Positions 1-9,516 are shown, numbered from the stretch's first letter. The stretch is DNA of 64,000 nucleotides from Bordetella parapertussis (GCA_945901125.1 CAMDKD010000015.1:1-64000), one strand, 5' to 3'. Program-made: numbers and translations. Notes: generated by a model from the letters alone, not told the origin.

Positions 1-3000
1 GGGGGGGGGGGGGGCGCGGGGGGGGGGGGCAGCCCCGGCGGTGTGGGGGGCGGTTCTGATATGGCGACCCCGCAAGGCCGATTGAGCGCTGCCATGGTAA
101 GCGGCGACAGTTCAAAGCTGACAGCCGAAGATGCTCCATACACCATCACCTCCCTGAATGATTCGTATAGTCAAAAACTACAGGATAAAAAAACCTTGCT
201 GCTGGCTTTCTATGCAGGACAAAACAGCAAATTTGACCTGGTTCCTGAATCTCAATTGATACAACCGGCATTAAGTGCATTGGATGACGCTTTCCCCCTG
301 GTTTATGGGGATAAAGGCAATGTCATTGCGACATTCAGCACCTATGGCGGAGGTCGAATTGTTGGTTATGGCTACGACATATTGGGAGGTTTTGCCAAAA
401 CCGCAGATGTTGTTCCCTCTATTCAGACTAACCACAGGGGAGTTTTCAAACGAGTGCTGGCCTGGCTGGCTTTCGACAATCCCAACCGTGATTTATCTTC
501 TCAGCCCGCGGATAGTTTGAAGATTGCGTGGTCCTCCATGCCTTTGTCTTCTACTTCAATGTATTCGATTACCGACAAAAACAATACCAATACCAAGGTC
601 TACACCCCGAATGCAGCTGCCGGACTGACTTCTTTAAACATTCCTTTTAAAAATTTGTTTTGTGATCCACTGACAGACCCTGTCGCTGATTGCGCGGCTA
701 AAGCGCAATTGGTTGTGATCGGCGGCAGTAATTACGGTCAAAGGGAGAACATGGTTTTGGCCAATGCGCAAGCCAGCAGGATCAAAGAGTTGGTAGCCGC
801 CAAAATTCCAATTTTGTATCTGAACAGTCACCAATCTTCGGGGTATAACGACTGGGGCAGCGGTGTTTACGCGGCAGATGTTCCCCGTATTGCCGCCCTA
901 GGGTTAGCCGCGCCTGATGGATCCGGGAACAAATACAAGCTGGATTTGGTTGTTTCAAACACTGCTTTATCAAGCGCCAATATATTTAAAATTGATTATC
1001 TGGGTAATTTAATGGACAGGGTGGCAAAGTCCAATTTTGCTCAATATGATTGGTCAAATTGCACAGCAGACGGGCTTTCTTGCTTTTTGCCAATGGGATT
1101 TGTCACTGACATAGTCCAACCAGTCAAAAAAATCAAAGCCCTGTTGGACGATGTCAACAGTAAAGGACAAAACCTGTTTGACCCCCAGGTGGGTAGTAAA
1201 ACCATTCAACAGTTGGTGTTATGGGCTGATACTTACCGACAAAGCATCACTTACCCTATAGATAAAAACAAAGATCCGGTCAAATTTCAAATGGCATATA
1301 TAGCTGACTCACTTGTTACGTATGTGCGGGACAAAGGCAGTGCTCAAAAAAATCTGGGTGATTTTTTGGACACATCGGCAAAAGATATGCCGGTTTCTGA
1401 TTCTTTTGAATCCATTAATGTGACTTTAAACAGCGACAGCGGATTTACCAGCATAGGAAGATTTGCCGTGCCGGGTAAAGCTTTTCAAATTCGGCTGGTA
1501 TCGCCACCGGATGGGAGCTTTAAATTCAAGATTAATACCATGAGCCCGGACGTTACCAAACAATATGAGTCTCCATTGGATAACAATGGCAACAATTCAC
1601 CTGAAAACGGTTACCGCAGGCCTGAGAATTTGATGTCGCCTGAGTTCCCGATAACTAACCAAGCTTTAAGCATAGTGACCCCCTATGGTGGTACTTTGCA
1701 ATTGGTTTATTCCGGCACCACTGCAAAAACTGTAAGCGTGCAAATTAAAGGGGCTGCAAAAGCTCCTTTTTACGACACAACACAGGGACAGGCAAATGCA
1801 AGTTACTTCTACCAGGATATGGTTTCAAGCAAGCTGGGTTGGATGGAAATCAAAACAGCAGGCATGGAAATTCACTCTATCAGGTCCAGCGCCGTGACTG
1901 CTTTGCTCCCGCCAAGCAATGAGACAACTGCTGTTCGGGCCAAATACCCGGATTACAACAAGCCGTATTACAGCCTGGCTGATGGCATTCTTATGAGTAA
2001 ATACCTCTCCGAAGCCAAAAAATATGTGATTGAAGATGCTTACAGGTTAGCTGGTTTGACAACCGGTGGTTTAGATTTAAATCAAAGGGTGAAAGATTTT
2101 TGTCAGCTTAACCAGTGGAAATGCACTGATGAAGCAATTCATAAGCCTCCAGGCGTACAGCACTTTCATATCGATATCCGTTCGGCGGCTGGGAGTATGT
2201 CTTCGGGGAATCCGATACATAGCGGGGAAGGATTTAACCCGCGCGGCTGGGGCGAAAGCCATGAACTCGGCCACAATTTACAAGAGTTCAATGTTTACAA
2301 CGGTGCCACCGGAGAGGTGTCAAATAATATTTATCCTTTGCATAAAAAATGGCGATTACTGATTGATCTTAAACGCGAAGCTGTCAATTATTACAACGAG
2401 ATGGATGATTCTGCAGTTGTGTTTGATTCACTGAAAGCCACTTTCAAAAGCTCCTTGACTCCTCAGGAAAAGATCGCCAAGGCCAAAAACGATATATGGT
2501 TAGATTCAAACAGCAAATCACATTTAAACAGGGGAATGCTTTATTTCTACCTCCAATGGCCCTTGATTTATGCTGAAGTCATTCAAACTAAATATCCAGG
2601 CATGCCCGAAGTCGACGCCATAGAGGCCGGCTGGGATGTTTTTACACTGATGAACCTGAATCGGCGAGAAGTCGAGGCCTCAAAAAACTGGGACACGGAT
2701 AAAGCCAAACTCGGTTTCAGCACTTACGCTCAGAAGCCTGCCACCAGTACGGATGTGGTTAGCAATGGCGTCTTCATTCATCATGATTATTTGCTGACGG
2801 TCTTGAGCTTGATCACAGGCCGCGATCAGAGACCTTTGTTTGATTTCTGGGGCGTTGAAACAACTTCAGCAGGCAGAAGTCAGGTAGAGGCCATGGGCCT
2901 CAGGCCTCAGCCAGTGAAGTTTTATGCGGTCAGGTGCTCGGATGATTTCAGAGGATTCCAAGCGGTGGACATGACATCTTCCGACCCCGTGTTTCCCTGG

Positions 3001-3093
3001 CCGGATGAATTCAAAAATCTAAGTGATGTCACACCTAACTCGATTTCAACCAAACAAAACACGCACAAAGCGGCTTGCATTGCCATGCCCTGA
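1..3093 (+). CDS. IMPa/M60-like secreted zinc metalloprotease, 5'-partial lipoprotein candidate
   Basis: The reading frame is open from base 1, so the gene begins upstream. Bases 1-60 read in frame as a glycine-rich tract (about five Gly, Ala, four Gly, then SPGGVGGGSD). A GTG at 43 is the first possible internal start but I do not believe it is the real one. The zinc motif HELGH lies at bases 2260-2274 (residues 740-744 counted from 43), with a Glu 14 residues after the second His. That fits the gluzincin signature HExxHx(8-28)E of M60-type peptidases. The large beta-rich N-terminal part and overall size resemble the Pseudomonas IMPa family, which cleaves O-glycosylated proteins. By analogy with the two poly-Gly lipoproteins at 20932 and 22403, the tract probably follows a lipobox cysteine. 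Base composition is visibly AT-richer than fabI next door. The fold call is fairly firm; substrate and lipidation are inference. Confidence 0.8.
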   Translation, partial: GGGGGAGGGGSPGGVGGGSDMATPQGRLSAAMVSGDSSKLTAEDAPYTITSLNDSYSQKLQDKKTLLLAFYAGQNSKFDLVPESQLIQPALSALDDAFPLVYGDKGNVIATFSTYGGGRIVGYGYDILGGFAKTADVVPSIQTNHRGVFKRVLAWLAFDNPNRDLSSQPADSLKIAWSSMPLSSTSMYSITDKNNTNTKVYTPNAAAGLTSLNIPFKNLFCDPLTDPVADCAAKAQLVVIGGSNYGQRENMVLANAQASRIKELVAAKIPILYLNSHQSSGYNDWGSGVYAADVPRIAALGLAAPDGSGNKYKLDLVVSNTALSSANIFKIDYLGNLMDRVAKSNFAQYDWSNCTADGLSCFLPMGFVTDIVQPVKKIKALLDDVNSKGQNLFDPQVGSKTIQQLVLWADTYRQSITYPIDKNKDPVKFQMAYIADSLVTYVRDKGSAQKNLGDFLDTSAKDMPVSDSFESINVTLNSDSGFTSIGRFAVPGKAFQIRLVSPPDGSFKFKINTMSPDVTKQYESPLDNNGNNSPENGYRRPENLMSPEFPITNQALSIVTPYGGTLQLVYSGTTAKTVSVQIKGAAKAPFYDTTQGQANASYFYQDMVSSKLGWMEIKTAGMEIHSIRSSAVTALLPPSNETTAVRAKYPDYNKPYYSLADGILMSKYLSEAKKYVIEDAYRLAGLTTGGLDLNQRVKDFCQLNQWKCTDEAIHKPPGVQHFHIDIRSAAGSMSSGNPIHSGEGFNPRGWGESHELGHNLQEFNVYNGATGEVSNNIYPLHKKWRLLIDLKREAVNYYNEMDDSAVVFDSLKATFKSSLTPQEKIAKAKNDIWLDSNSKSHLNRGMLYFYLQWPLIYAEVIQTKYPGMPEVDAIEAGWDVFTLMNLNRREVEASKNWDTDKAKLGFSTYAQKPATSTDVVSNGVFIHHDYLLTVLSLITGRDQRPLFDFWGVETTSAGRSQVEAMGLRPQPVKFYAVRCSDDFRGFQAVDMTSSDPVFPWPDEFKNLSDVTPNSISTKQNTHKAACIAMP

Positions 3094-3107
3094 ATCTTGG
3101 TAGACAA

Positions 3108-3131
3108 AACCCCCGGCTAACACCGGGGGTT
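3108..3131 (-). terminator. Intrinsic terminator of fabI
   Basis: A perfect 9-bp stem (AACCCCCGG / CCGGGGGTT) with a 6-nt loop lies just past the fabI stop. Read on the minus strand it is followed by TTTTGT. On the plus strand no T run follows, so it mainly serves fabI, though the stem may also protect the convergent protease transcript. Confidence 0.75.
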
Positions 3132-3136
3132 ACGGA

Positions 3137-3937
3137 TCAGTCCGCAATACCCGACACCACCTGGCTGAAGCCGCCGTCCACATAAGTGATTTCAGCCGAC
3201 ACACCGGAGGCCAGGTCTGAGAGTAAAAACGCCGCCACATTGCCGACATCTTCTATGGTCACGTTACGGCGTATCGGCGCTTGTGAGGCCACCACTTCCA
3301 GAATCTTGCCGAAACCCTTGATGCCGGAGGCCGCCAGGGTTTTGATAGGACCGGCGCTGATGCCGTTCACGCGCATGCCGCGTTTTTGGTTGCCCAGCGA
3401 ATCTGCCAAATAGCGCACCGATGCTTCCAGCGAGGCTTTGGCCAAGCCCATGGTGTTGTAGTTGGGCACGTTGCGCATGGCACCCAGGTAGCTCAACGTC
3501 AGCAGGGCGGCGTTGTCATTCAGGTGCGGCAAAAAGGCTTTGGCCATGGCCGGGAAGCTGTAAGCGCTGATGTCGTGGGCAATCGCAAAGGCTTCGCGGC
3601 TGAAGCCGTCCAAAAAATCGCCGGCAATCGCTTCGCGCGGGGCAAAGCCTATGGCGTGCACAAAACCGTCAAACTTGGGCCAAGCGGCGGTAAGACCAGA
3701 CACCAGCGCCGCGATTTGTTCGTCGCTGGAGACATCGCAGTCAAACACCAGGGTCGAGCCGAATTCAGCCGCATACTCGGTGATGCGCTCCCTGAAACGC
3801 TCGCCTTGGTAGCTGAACGCCAACTCAGCGCCTTGCGCATGGCAGGCACGGGCAATCCCGTAGGCGATCGAGCGGTTTGACAAAACCCCGGTGATCAATA
3901 ACTTTTTACCCGCCAAAAACCCTGTTTTTTCTTGCAC
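3137..3937 (-). CDS. fabI: Enoyl-[acyl-carrier-protein] reductase (NADH), FabI
   Basis: This cytoplasmic enzyme reduces trans-2-enoyl-ACP in the last step of each fatty acid elongation cycle. The 266-residue protein is full length for FabI. It is an SDR Rossmann protein with the FabI-type nucleotide-binding start (ITGVLSNRSIAYG, residues 15-27). The catalytic residues Y150, Y160 and K167 are in the expected Y-x6-K arrangement. Translation starts at a GTG at 3937 with AGGAG seven bases upstream. The gene is divergent from the Yej importer with only 35 bp between start codons, so promoters must overlap there. The triclosan-target FabI type is clear; no FabV or FabK features are seen. Confidence 0.97.
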   Translation of the reverse strand: MQEKTGFLAGKKLLITGVLSNRSIAYGIARACHAQGAELAFSYQGERFRERITEYAAEFGSTLVFDCDVSSDEQIAALVSGLTAAWPKFDGFVHAIGFAPREAIAGDFLDGFSREAFAIAHDISAYSFPAMAKAFLPHLNDNAALLTLSYLGAMRNVPNYNTMGLAKASLEASVRYLADSLGNQKRGMRVNGISAGPIKTLAASGIKGFGKILEVVASQAPIRRNVTIEDVGNVAAFLLSDLASGVSAEITYVDGGFSQVVSGIAD

Positions 3938-3972
3938 GTGGAAACTCCTGAAAAATCTTGCAGAATTGTCGC

Positions 3973-5796
3973 ATGCGAATTTTCCTGACCTTGTCCCTAT
4001 CCATGCTGATATCCCCGGCCTGGGCGGCGCATGCCTATGCCCAGTTCGGCGACATCAAATACCCGGCTGACTTCAAGCATTTCAGCTATGTCAACCCGGT
4101 TGCGCCCAAGGGCGGCAACATCACCATGGTGGCGCCGTCTCGGGCCTCGAGTTTTGACAAATACAACCCGTTCACGCTCAAAGGCACGGCGCCGCCTGCG
4201 CTCAGCAGTCTGATGCTGGAGACCTTGCTGGTCGGCAATTTCGACGAACCGACCACCGCCTACGGTTTGCTGGCCGAGGATGTCAGCGTCGCGCCGGACA
4301 AACTGTCGGTGACCTTCAAGCTGAATCCTTTGGCGCGTTTTCACAATGGCGATCCGGTGCTGGCCTCTGACGTCAAGTATTCTTTTGAGCGCCTGACCAG
4401 CAAACAGGCTGCGCCTCAGTTTCGAACATACTTCAGCGAAGTCAAAGGCTTGACCGTGCTGGCCGACCGGGTGGTGCGTTTCGATTTCAAACGAGCCAAC
4501 GCCGAACTGCCATTGATCGTCGGCGGCATGCCGGTGTTCAGCCAAAAATGGGGCGCGGACAAACCGCTGGACCAGGTGGTCACCGACATACCCATAGGCT
4601 CGGGCCCTTACAAAATTGGCAAGGTCGATTTCGGCAAAGACATCGAATATGTGCGCGACCCCAACTACTGGGCACGTGACTTGGGCGTTCGCAAAGGCAT
4701 GTTCAATTTCGACCGTATCACTTACAAGTTGTACAAAGACACCACTGCTCAATTCGAAGCGTTCAAAGCCGGGGAATTCGATTACATACAGGCTTTCGTG
4801 GCCCGTGAATGGGCGCGCGGCTACAAGGGCAAGCTGTTTGACAACGGCACGCTGATCAAAAAAGAGCTGAAACACGGCAACGCCGGGGACTTTCAGGGCT
4901 TTATGTTCAACACGCGTTTGCCCAAGTTCCAGGACAAGCGGGTGCGCCAAGCGATTGCGCTGGCGATGGATTACGAATGGATGAACCGCCAGTTGTTTTA
5001 CATGGCCTACACGCGGGTGCGTGGTTATTTTGTCGGTAGCGACTTTGAAGCCAAACCGCTGCCCGAGGCTGATGAACTGGCCTTGCTCGAACCTTTGCGC
5101 AGCAAATTGCCGCCTGAAGTGTTCACCGAAGCAGCGCCGCTGCCGCCGCAAACCAGCCTGGACCCGGCGTCGGGACAAACCTTGCGTGATCACTTGCGTC
5201 TGGCGCGCGACCTGCTCACGCAGGCTGGTTGGACTTACAAAGACGGTGCTTTGCGCAACGCCAAAGGCGAGGCGTTCACCATAGAGTTTCTGGACAACTC
5301 GGGCTCCATGGGCCGCGTGGTCACACCTTACGCCAAAAATCTGGAAAAACTCGGCTTCAAAGTGAACTACAAAGTGATTGACTTTGCCGTGCTGCAAAAG
5401 CGCATGGACGTGTTCGACTTTGAACTCATCAGCAACCGCATCGGCGGCAGCGAAGCCCCGGGCACTGAGTTGCTCGAGCGCTTCGGCTCCAAGGCCGCTG
5501 ACACCGAAGGTTCAAGCAACGTCATAGGTGTCAAAGACCCGGCCATCGATGCTTTGCTGGACAAAGTGGTGGCGGCGCAAACCCGGCCGCAGTTGACTGT
5601 AGCGCTCAAAGCCTTAGACCGTGTGTTGCGCCACGGCCATTACGCCGTGCCACACTGGTATGGCAGCGTGCACCGGGTGTCTTGGCGCGCCGGGCGTTTC
5701 GAGCAGCCAGAGGTCACGCCGCGTTATTACCAGCCCGAAATCTGGGTCAGCTCGACCTGGTGGGGCAGCACCGCCAACCTGGTGGGAGACAAATGA
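3973..5796 (+). CDS. yejA: Periplasmic oligopeptide-binding protein, YejA-like
   Basis: This is a solute-binding protein of the family-5 (DppA/OppA) class that delivers peptides to the YejBEF importer; in enterobacteria this system takes up microcin C-type peptides. The ATG at 3973 gives a 607-residue protein beginning with a clear Sec signal (MRIFLTLSLSMLISPAWA). An in-frame TTG at 3958 is possible but adds a charged, cysteine-containing leader. Length matches E. coli YejA (about 600). It is the first gene of yejABEF: its TGA and the yejB ATG are one base apart. Peptide specificity cannot be read from the sequence. Confidence 0.92.
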   Translation: MRIFLTLSLSMLISPAWAAHAYAQFGDIKYPADFKHFSYVNPVAPKGGNITMVAPSRASSFDKYNPFTLKGTAPPALSSLMLETLLVGNFDEPTTAYGLLAEDVSVAPDKLSVTFKLNPLARFHNGDPVLASDVKYSFERLTSKQAAPQFRTYFSEVKGLTVLADRVVRFDFKRANAELPLIVGGMPVFSQKWGADKPLDQVVTDIPIGSGPYKIGKVDFGKDIEYVRDPNYWARDLGVRKGMFNFDRITYKLYKDTTAQFEAFKAGEFDYIQAFVAREWARGYKGKLFDNGTLIKKELKHGNAGDFQGFMFNTRLPKFQDKRVRQAIALAMDYEWMNRQLFYMAYTRVRGYFVGSDFEAKPLPEADELALLEPLRSKLPPEVFTEAAPLPPQTSLDPASGQTLRDHLRLARDLLTQAGWTYKDGALRNAKGEAFTIEFLDNSGSMGRVVTPYAKNLEKLGFKVNYKVIDFAVLQKRMDVFDFELISNRIGGSEAPGTELLERFGSKAADTEGSSNVIGVKDPAIDALLDKVVAAQTRPQLTVALKALDRVLRHGHYAVPHWYGSVHRVSWRAGRFEQPEVTPRYYQPEIWVSSTWWGSTANLVGDK

Positions 5797-5797
5797 C

Positions 5798-6832
5798 ATG
5801 TTGAGCTATATCTTTAAACGGCTGCTGCTGATGATCCCCACTTTGTTCGGCATTTTGCTGCTGACTTTTGTGGTGATTCAGTTCGTGCCCGGCGGTCCTG
5901 TCGAGCAAATGGTGGCCCAATTGCAAGGCCGGGACACGGGCGGCGAGGGCGCTGCGGCCAGCGGTGCCGGTTACCGCGGACGCCAAGGCGTGGACGCCGA
6001 GCGCATCGCTGAAATCAAAGTCTTGTACGGCTTTGACAAGCCGCCGCTGGAGCGTTTTGTACAAATGCTGGGGCAGTTTGCGCGCTTCGATTTAGGCAAA
6101 AGTTTTTTCTATCCCAAAGACGTCTGGCAACTGGTGAAAGAAAAACTGCCGGTGTCCATCAGCTTGGGGTTGTGGACGTTTTTTCTGAGTTACCTGGGGT
6201 CAATTCCGCTGGGCATTGCCAAGGCGGTTCGCGCCGGTACCCGGTTTGACACCTTGACCAGTCTGGTCGTGCTGGTCGGTTACGCGATTCCGGGTTTTGT
6301 GCTCGGCGTGGCTTTGCTGGTGGTGTTCGGCGGCCAGTTGCAATGGTTTCCCTTGCGCGGATTGACTTCCAGTAATTGGGAAACCCTGTCTATGGGCGCC
6401 AAAGTGGTGGACTACCTGTGGCATATCGCCATGCCGGTGACTGCCAGCGTGCTGGGCGCGTTCGCGGTTACCACCATGCTGACAAAAAACTCATTTTTGG
6501 AAGAGATAGGCAAGCAATACGTGTTGACCGCTCGCGCCAAAGGTTTGTCAGAGCGCAAAGTGCTGTGGAAGCACGTGATGCGTAACGCGCTGATTCCTTT
6601 GGTCACCGGTTTTCCGGCGGCTTTCATAGGCGCGTTTTTCGCCGGCTCTTTGTTGATTGAAACCTTGTTTTCACTGGACGGTCTGGGCCTGCTCAGTTAC
6701 GAGAGCGTGATGCGGCGGGACTACCCGGTGGTGCTGGGCACTTTGTATTTATTCACCCTGATCGGTCTGGTGACCAAGCTGATCAGCGACCTGTGTTACG
6801 TGTGGGCAGACCCGCGCGTGAAATTCGACTGA
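5798..6832 (+). CDS. yejB: Peptide ABC transporter permease YejB
   Basis: This is an inner-membrane permease of the DppB/OppB class. The 344-residue protein starts with a membrane segment right after the N-terminus (MLSYIFKRLLLMIPTLFG). It then has an extended periplasmic loop rich in Gly/Ala (around residues 45-70) that YejB proteins carry, followed by further hydrophobic helices. The EAA-type cytoplasmic loop that contacts the ATPase is visible as TARAKGLSERKVLWKHVMRN near residue 245. The ATG at 5798 was chosen because it lies one base after the yejA stop. An upstream in-frame extension inside yejA is a shadow. Confidence 0.93.
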   Translation: MLSYIFKRLLLMIPTLFGILLLTFVVIQFVPGGPVEQMVAQLQGRDTGGEGAAASGAGYRGRQGVDAERIAEIKVLYGFDKPPLERFVQMLGQFARFDLGKSFFYPKDVWQLVKEKLPVSISLGLWTFFLSYLGSIPLGIAKAVRAGTRFDTLTSLVVLVGYAIPGFVLGVALLVVFGGQLQWFPLRGLTSSNWETLSMGAKVVDYLWHIAMPVTASVLGAFAVTTMLTKNSFLEEIGKQYVLTARAKGLSERKVLWKHVMRNALIPLVTGFPAAFIGAFFAGSLLIETLFSLDGLGLLSYESVMRRDYPVVLGTLYLFTLIGLVTKLISDLCYVWADPRVKFD

Positions 6833-6837
6833 TCGCC

Positions 6838-7884
6838 ATGGCAACCGTCTCTCTTTCCCCCTCACAACTGGCCTGGCGGCGCTTCAAGCGCAACCGCTTG
6901 GGTTTTGTCAGTCTGGTTCTTTTTGTGATTCTTGTCGCCGTCAGTTTGGCAGCAGAGTTGGTGAGCAACGACAAACCGCTGATCGCCAGTTACGAAGGCA
7001 AGCTGTACTTCCCTATTGTGAAAAACCCGCCGGAGACGGTGTTCGGCGGCGATTTTGAAACACCGACCGATTATTTCGACCCGTTCATCCGCCAGCAGTT
7101 CAAGCAACCGGGCAACTGGGCTTTATACCCGATCAACCCTTACCACCACAGCACGCTGAATTACTTTGCCAAAGAGCCGAACCCGGCGCCGCCTTCGTCC
7201 GACAACTGGATGGGCACCGATGACCGTGGCCGCGATTTGCTCGCGCGTTTGCTCTACGGTTTTCGCGTCTCGGTCTTGTTCGCTTTAGCGCTGACCATCA
7301 CCGGTACGTTCTTGGGCGTGGTCACCGGCGCGATTCAAGGTTTTTTCGTCGGCAAAACCGACTTGGTCATGCAGCGCTTCATAGAAATCTGGGGCGCCAT
7401 GCCGGAGTTGTATTTGCTCATCATCTTTTCGGCTGTGTTCGAGCCCAGCGTCAGTTTGTTGCTGATATTGCTGAGCTTGTTCGGCTGGATGGGCTTGTCA
7501 GACTATGTGCGGGCCGAATTTTTGCGTAACCGCCAGTTGGACTATGTGCGCGCAGCACGCGCTTTGGGTTTGTCCAATTGGGCCATCATCCGCCGCCACG
7601 TGCTGCCCAATAGCATGACGCCGGTGGTCACGTTTTTGCCGTTTCGCATGAGCGCTGCCATTCTGGCTTTGACCAGTCTGGACTTTCTGGGCCTGGGCGT
7701 GCCGCCCGGCACCCCTAGTTTGGGCGAACTCTTGTCGCAAGGCAAAACCAATATCGACGCCTGGTGGATTTCCATTTCCACCTTTGGCGTGCTGGTCGTC
7801 ACGCTGCTCTTGCTGACTTTCATGGGGGACGCGCTGCGCGATGCGCTGGATCCGCGCAAGCTGCACCAGGAGAAGGCAGCATGA
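6838..7884 (+). CDS. yejE: Peptide ABC transporter permease YejE
   Basis: This is the second permease subunit, of the DppC/OppC class. The 348-residue protein has an N-terminal membrane anchor (about residues 20-40) and a large periplasmic insertion rich in aromatic residues (about 45-130), which distinguishes YejE from shorter DppC proteins. The core membrane domain follows. The EAA loop reads RAARALGLSNWAIIRRHVLP. The start ATG at 6838 follows the yejB stop by five bases, and the stop overlaps the yejF start as ATGA. It works as a heterodimer with YejB. Confidence 0.93.
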   Translation: MATVSLSPSQLAWRRFKRNRLGFVSLVLFVILVAVSLAAELVSNDKPLIASYEGKLYFPIVKNPPETVFGGDFETPTDYFDPFIRQQFKQPGNWALYPINPYHHSTLNYFAKEPNPAPPSSDNWMGTDDRGRDLLARLLYGFRVSVLFALALTITGTFLGVVTGAIQGFFVGKTDLVMQRFIEIWGAMPELYLLIIFSAVFEPSVSLLLILLSLFGWMGLSDYVRAEFLRNRQLDYVRAARALGLSNWAIIRRHVLPNSMTPVVTFLPFRMSAAILALTSLDFLGLGVPPGTPSLGELLSQGKTNIDAWWISISTFGVLVVTLLLLTFMGDALRDALDPRKLHQEKAA

Positions 7885-9488
7885 GCGCTTTGTTGAAAGT
7901 ACACAACCTGCACATGTCGTTTCAAGGCCGCGAGGTGGTGCACGGCGTGTCATTCACATTGCAAGCCGGCGAAAAGCTGGCGCTGGTCGGCGAATCCGGC
8001 TCCGGCAAAACCGTGACCGCGCTCAGCTTGCTGGGCTTGGCGCGCGGTGCCTGGGTGCGCGGCGAGGCCGTGTTCGGCGGGCAAGATTTGTTCAAACTTA
8101 ACGAGTCTCAATGGCAGGGCGTGCGCGGCAGCGACATCGCCATGATTTTTCAAGAGCCGATGACGGCACTCAACCCCTTGTTCACCATTGGCGATCAAAT
8201 CGCCGAAGTGCTGCTGCTGAAAAAAGGCATGGACCGCCAGCAAGCCTGGGCGCGCGCCATTGAGCTATTGACCGACACCGGTATCCCTGAGCCGGAGCGC
8301 CGCGTCAACAGTTACCCACACCAACTCTCGGGCGGGCAAAGACAGCGCGCCATGATTGCCATGGCCTTGGCCGGTGAACCCAAGCTCTTGCTGGCCGACG
8401 AGCCGACCACCGCGCTGGATGTGTCTTTGCGCGGCCAGATACTGGATTTGCTCGACAGCCTGCAACACAAACACGGCATGGCGATTTTGTTGATCACGCA
8501 CGACCTGAACATGGTCAGGCGTTTTGCCGATCGCGTGCTGGTGATGGAAAACGGTTACCTGGTCGAGGAAGGCGAAGTCGCCAAGGTGCTCAGCCACCCG
8601 TCGCACGCTTACACCCGCCGCCTGGTCGACAGCCAGCCCGAGCGCAATGTGTTTGAGCCGCTGAACGATGCGCCTGTGTGTGTGCGTGCCGAGGCTTTGC
8701 GGGTGGTGTACCCGGTGCCACGTGCGGGTTGGCGCGGCTGGTTCGGGCAGGCCGAATTCGTTGCCTTGCAAGCCGCTGATTTCAAGCTGTGCCAAGGGCA
8801 GACACTGGGCATCATCGGCGAATCCGGCTCTGGCAAATCTTCGCTGGCGCTGGCCGCGCTGGGCTTGATACCGTTTCAAGGCCAGTTACACATTGAAGAC
8901 AAGCGCTGGCAGGCCAAGGCCGGGCTGGATTTGCCTTTGCGCCGAGCCATACAAGTGGTGTTTCAAGACCCGTTTTCCTCGCTGTCGCCGCGCATGACCG
9001 TGGAAGAAGTGGTAGGCGAGGGCTTGCTGGTACACGAAACCGGCCTTAGCACCGCGCAGCGGCAAACCCGGGTGCTGGCGGCTTTGAACGAAGTCGGCAT
9101 GGACGAAACCCAGTTCCCCGGCCTGCTGGCGCGTTACCCGCACGAGTTCTCCGGCGGCCAGCGTCAGCGTCTGGCGATTGCACGGGCGCTGATCGTCGAG
9201 CCGCGCATACTGGTGCTGGACGAGCCGACCAGCGCGCTGGATGTGTCTATTCAAAAACAAGTGCTGGACTTGCTGCAACGCCTGCAACGCGAGCGCGGCC
9301 TGAGTTATTTGCTGATTACCCATGACATTGATGTCATACAAGCCATGGCCCACCATGTGATGGTGCTGAAAGACGGCGTGGTGGTCGAATCCGGCAGCAT
9401 TGATCGTGTCACCCGGGCCCCGGCGTCGGCCTATACGCGTACTTTGCTGGAGGCTTCGTTCAGCGCGGTTGGTCAGGCCTCCCAATAA
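7881..9488 (+). CDS. yejF: Double-domain peptide ABC ATPase YejF
   Basis: This ATPase of 535 residues has two fused nucleotide-binding domains, as in E. coli YejF (529). Walker A motifs are GESGSGKT (G37-T44) and GESGSGKS (G313-S320). The ABC signatures are LSGGQRQR and FSGGQRQR, each followed by a Walker B ending in LADEPT or LDEPTS. It powers the YejBE pore from the cytoplasmic side. It is the last gene of the operon, and an intrinsic terminator follows within 30 bp. A possible promoter for the rimP operon overlaps its 3' end. Confidence 0.95.
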   Translation: MSALLKVHNLHMSFQGREVVHGVSFTLQAGEKLALVGESGSGKTVTALSLLGLARGAWVRGEAVFGGQDLFKLNESQWQGVRGSDIAMIFQEPMTALNPLFTIGDQIAEVLLLKKGMDRQQAWARAIELLTDTGIPEPERRVNSYPHQLSGGQRQRAMIAMALAGEPKLLLADEPTTALDVSLRGQILDLLDSLQHKHGMAILLITHDLNMVRRFADRVLVMENGYLVEEGEVAKVLSHPSHAYTRRLVDSQPERNVFEPLNDAPVCVRAEALRVVYPVPRAGWRGWFGQAEFVALQAADFKLCQGQTLGIIGESGSGKSSLALAALGLIPFQGQLHIEDKRWQAKAGLDLPLRRAIQVVFQDPFSSLSPRMTVEEVVGEGLLVHETGLSTAQRQTRVLAALNEVGMDETQFPGLLARYPHEFSGGQRQRLAIARALIVEPRILVLDEPTSALDVSIQKQVLDLLQRLQRERGLSYLLITHDIDVIQAMAHHVMVLKDGVVVESGSIDRVTRAPASAYTRTLLEASFSAVGQASQ

Positions 9489-9498
9489 TGGTTACAAT
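9469..9498 (+). promoter_or_regulatory. Candidate promoter for rimP-nusA-infB
   Basis: TACAAT at 9493-9498 is a good -10 box, and TTGGTC at 9469-9474 is a partial -35 box with an 18-bp spacer. The predicted start, near 9505, would place the hairpin at 9517-9549 almost at the 5' end of the transcript. The call rests on motif match and position only. Confidence 0.4.
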
Positions 9499-9516
9499 AG
9501 CAGGCAAATGAACGAT

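Noticed and set aside
1..30. Poly-G as pure sequencing artefact
   Set aside because: Not fully excluded, but the tract is in frame with the gene, is interrupted by GGC and GCG codons, and matches the poly-Gly linkers of two other proteases here, so a real coding tract is more likely.
3997..5397. A 466-codon open frame antisense to yejA
   Set aside because: Composition is that of a codon shadow of a GC-rich gene, and the plus-strand gene has a signal peptide, family motifs and operon context.
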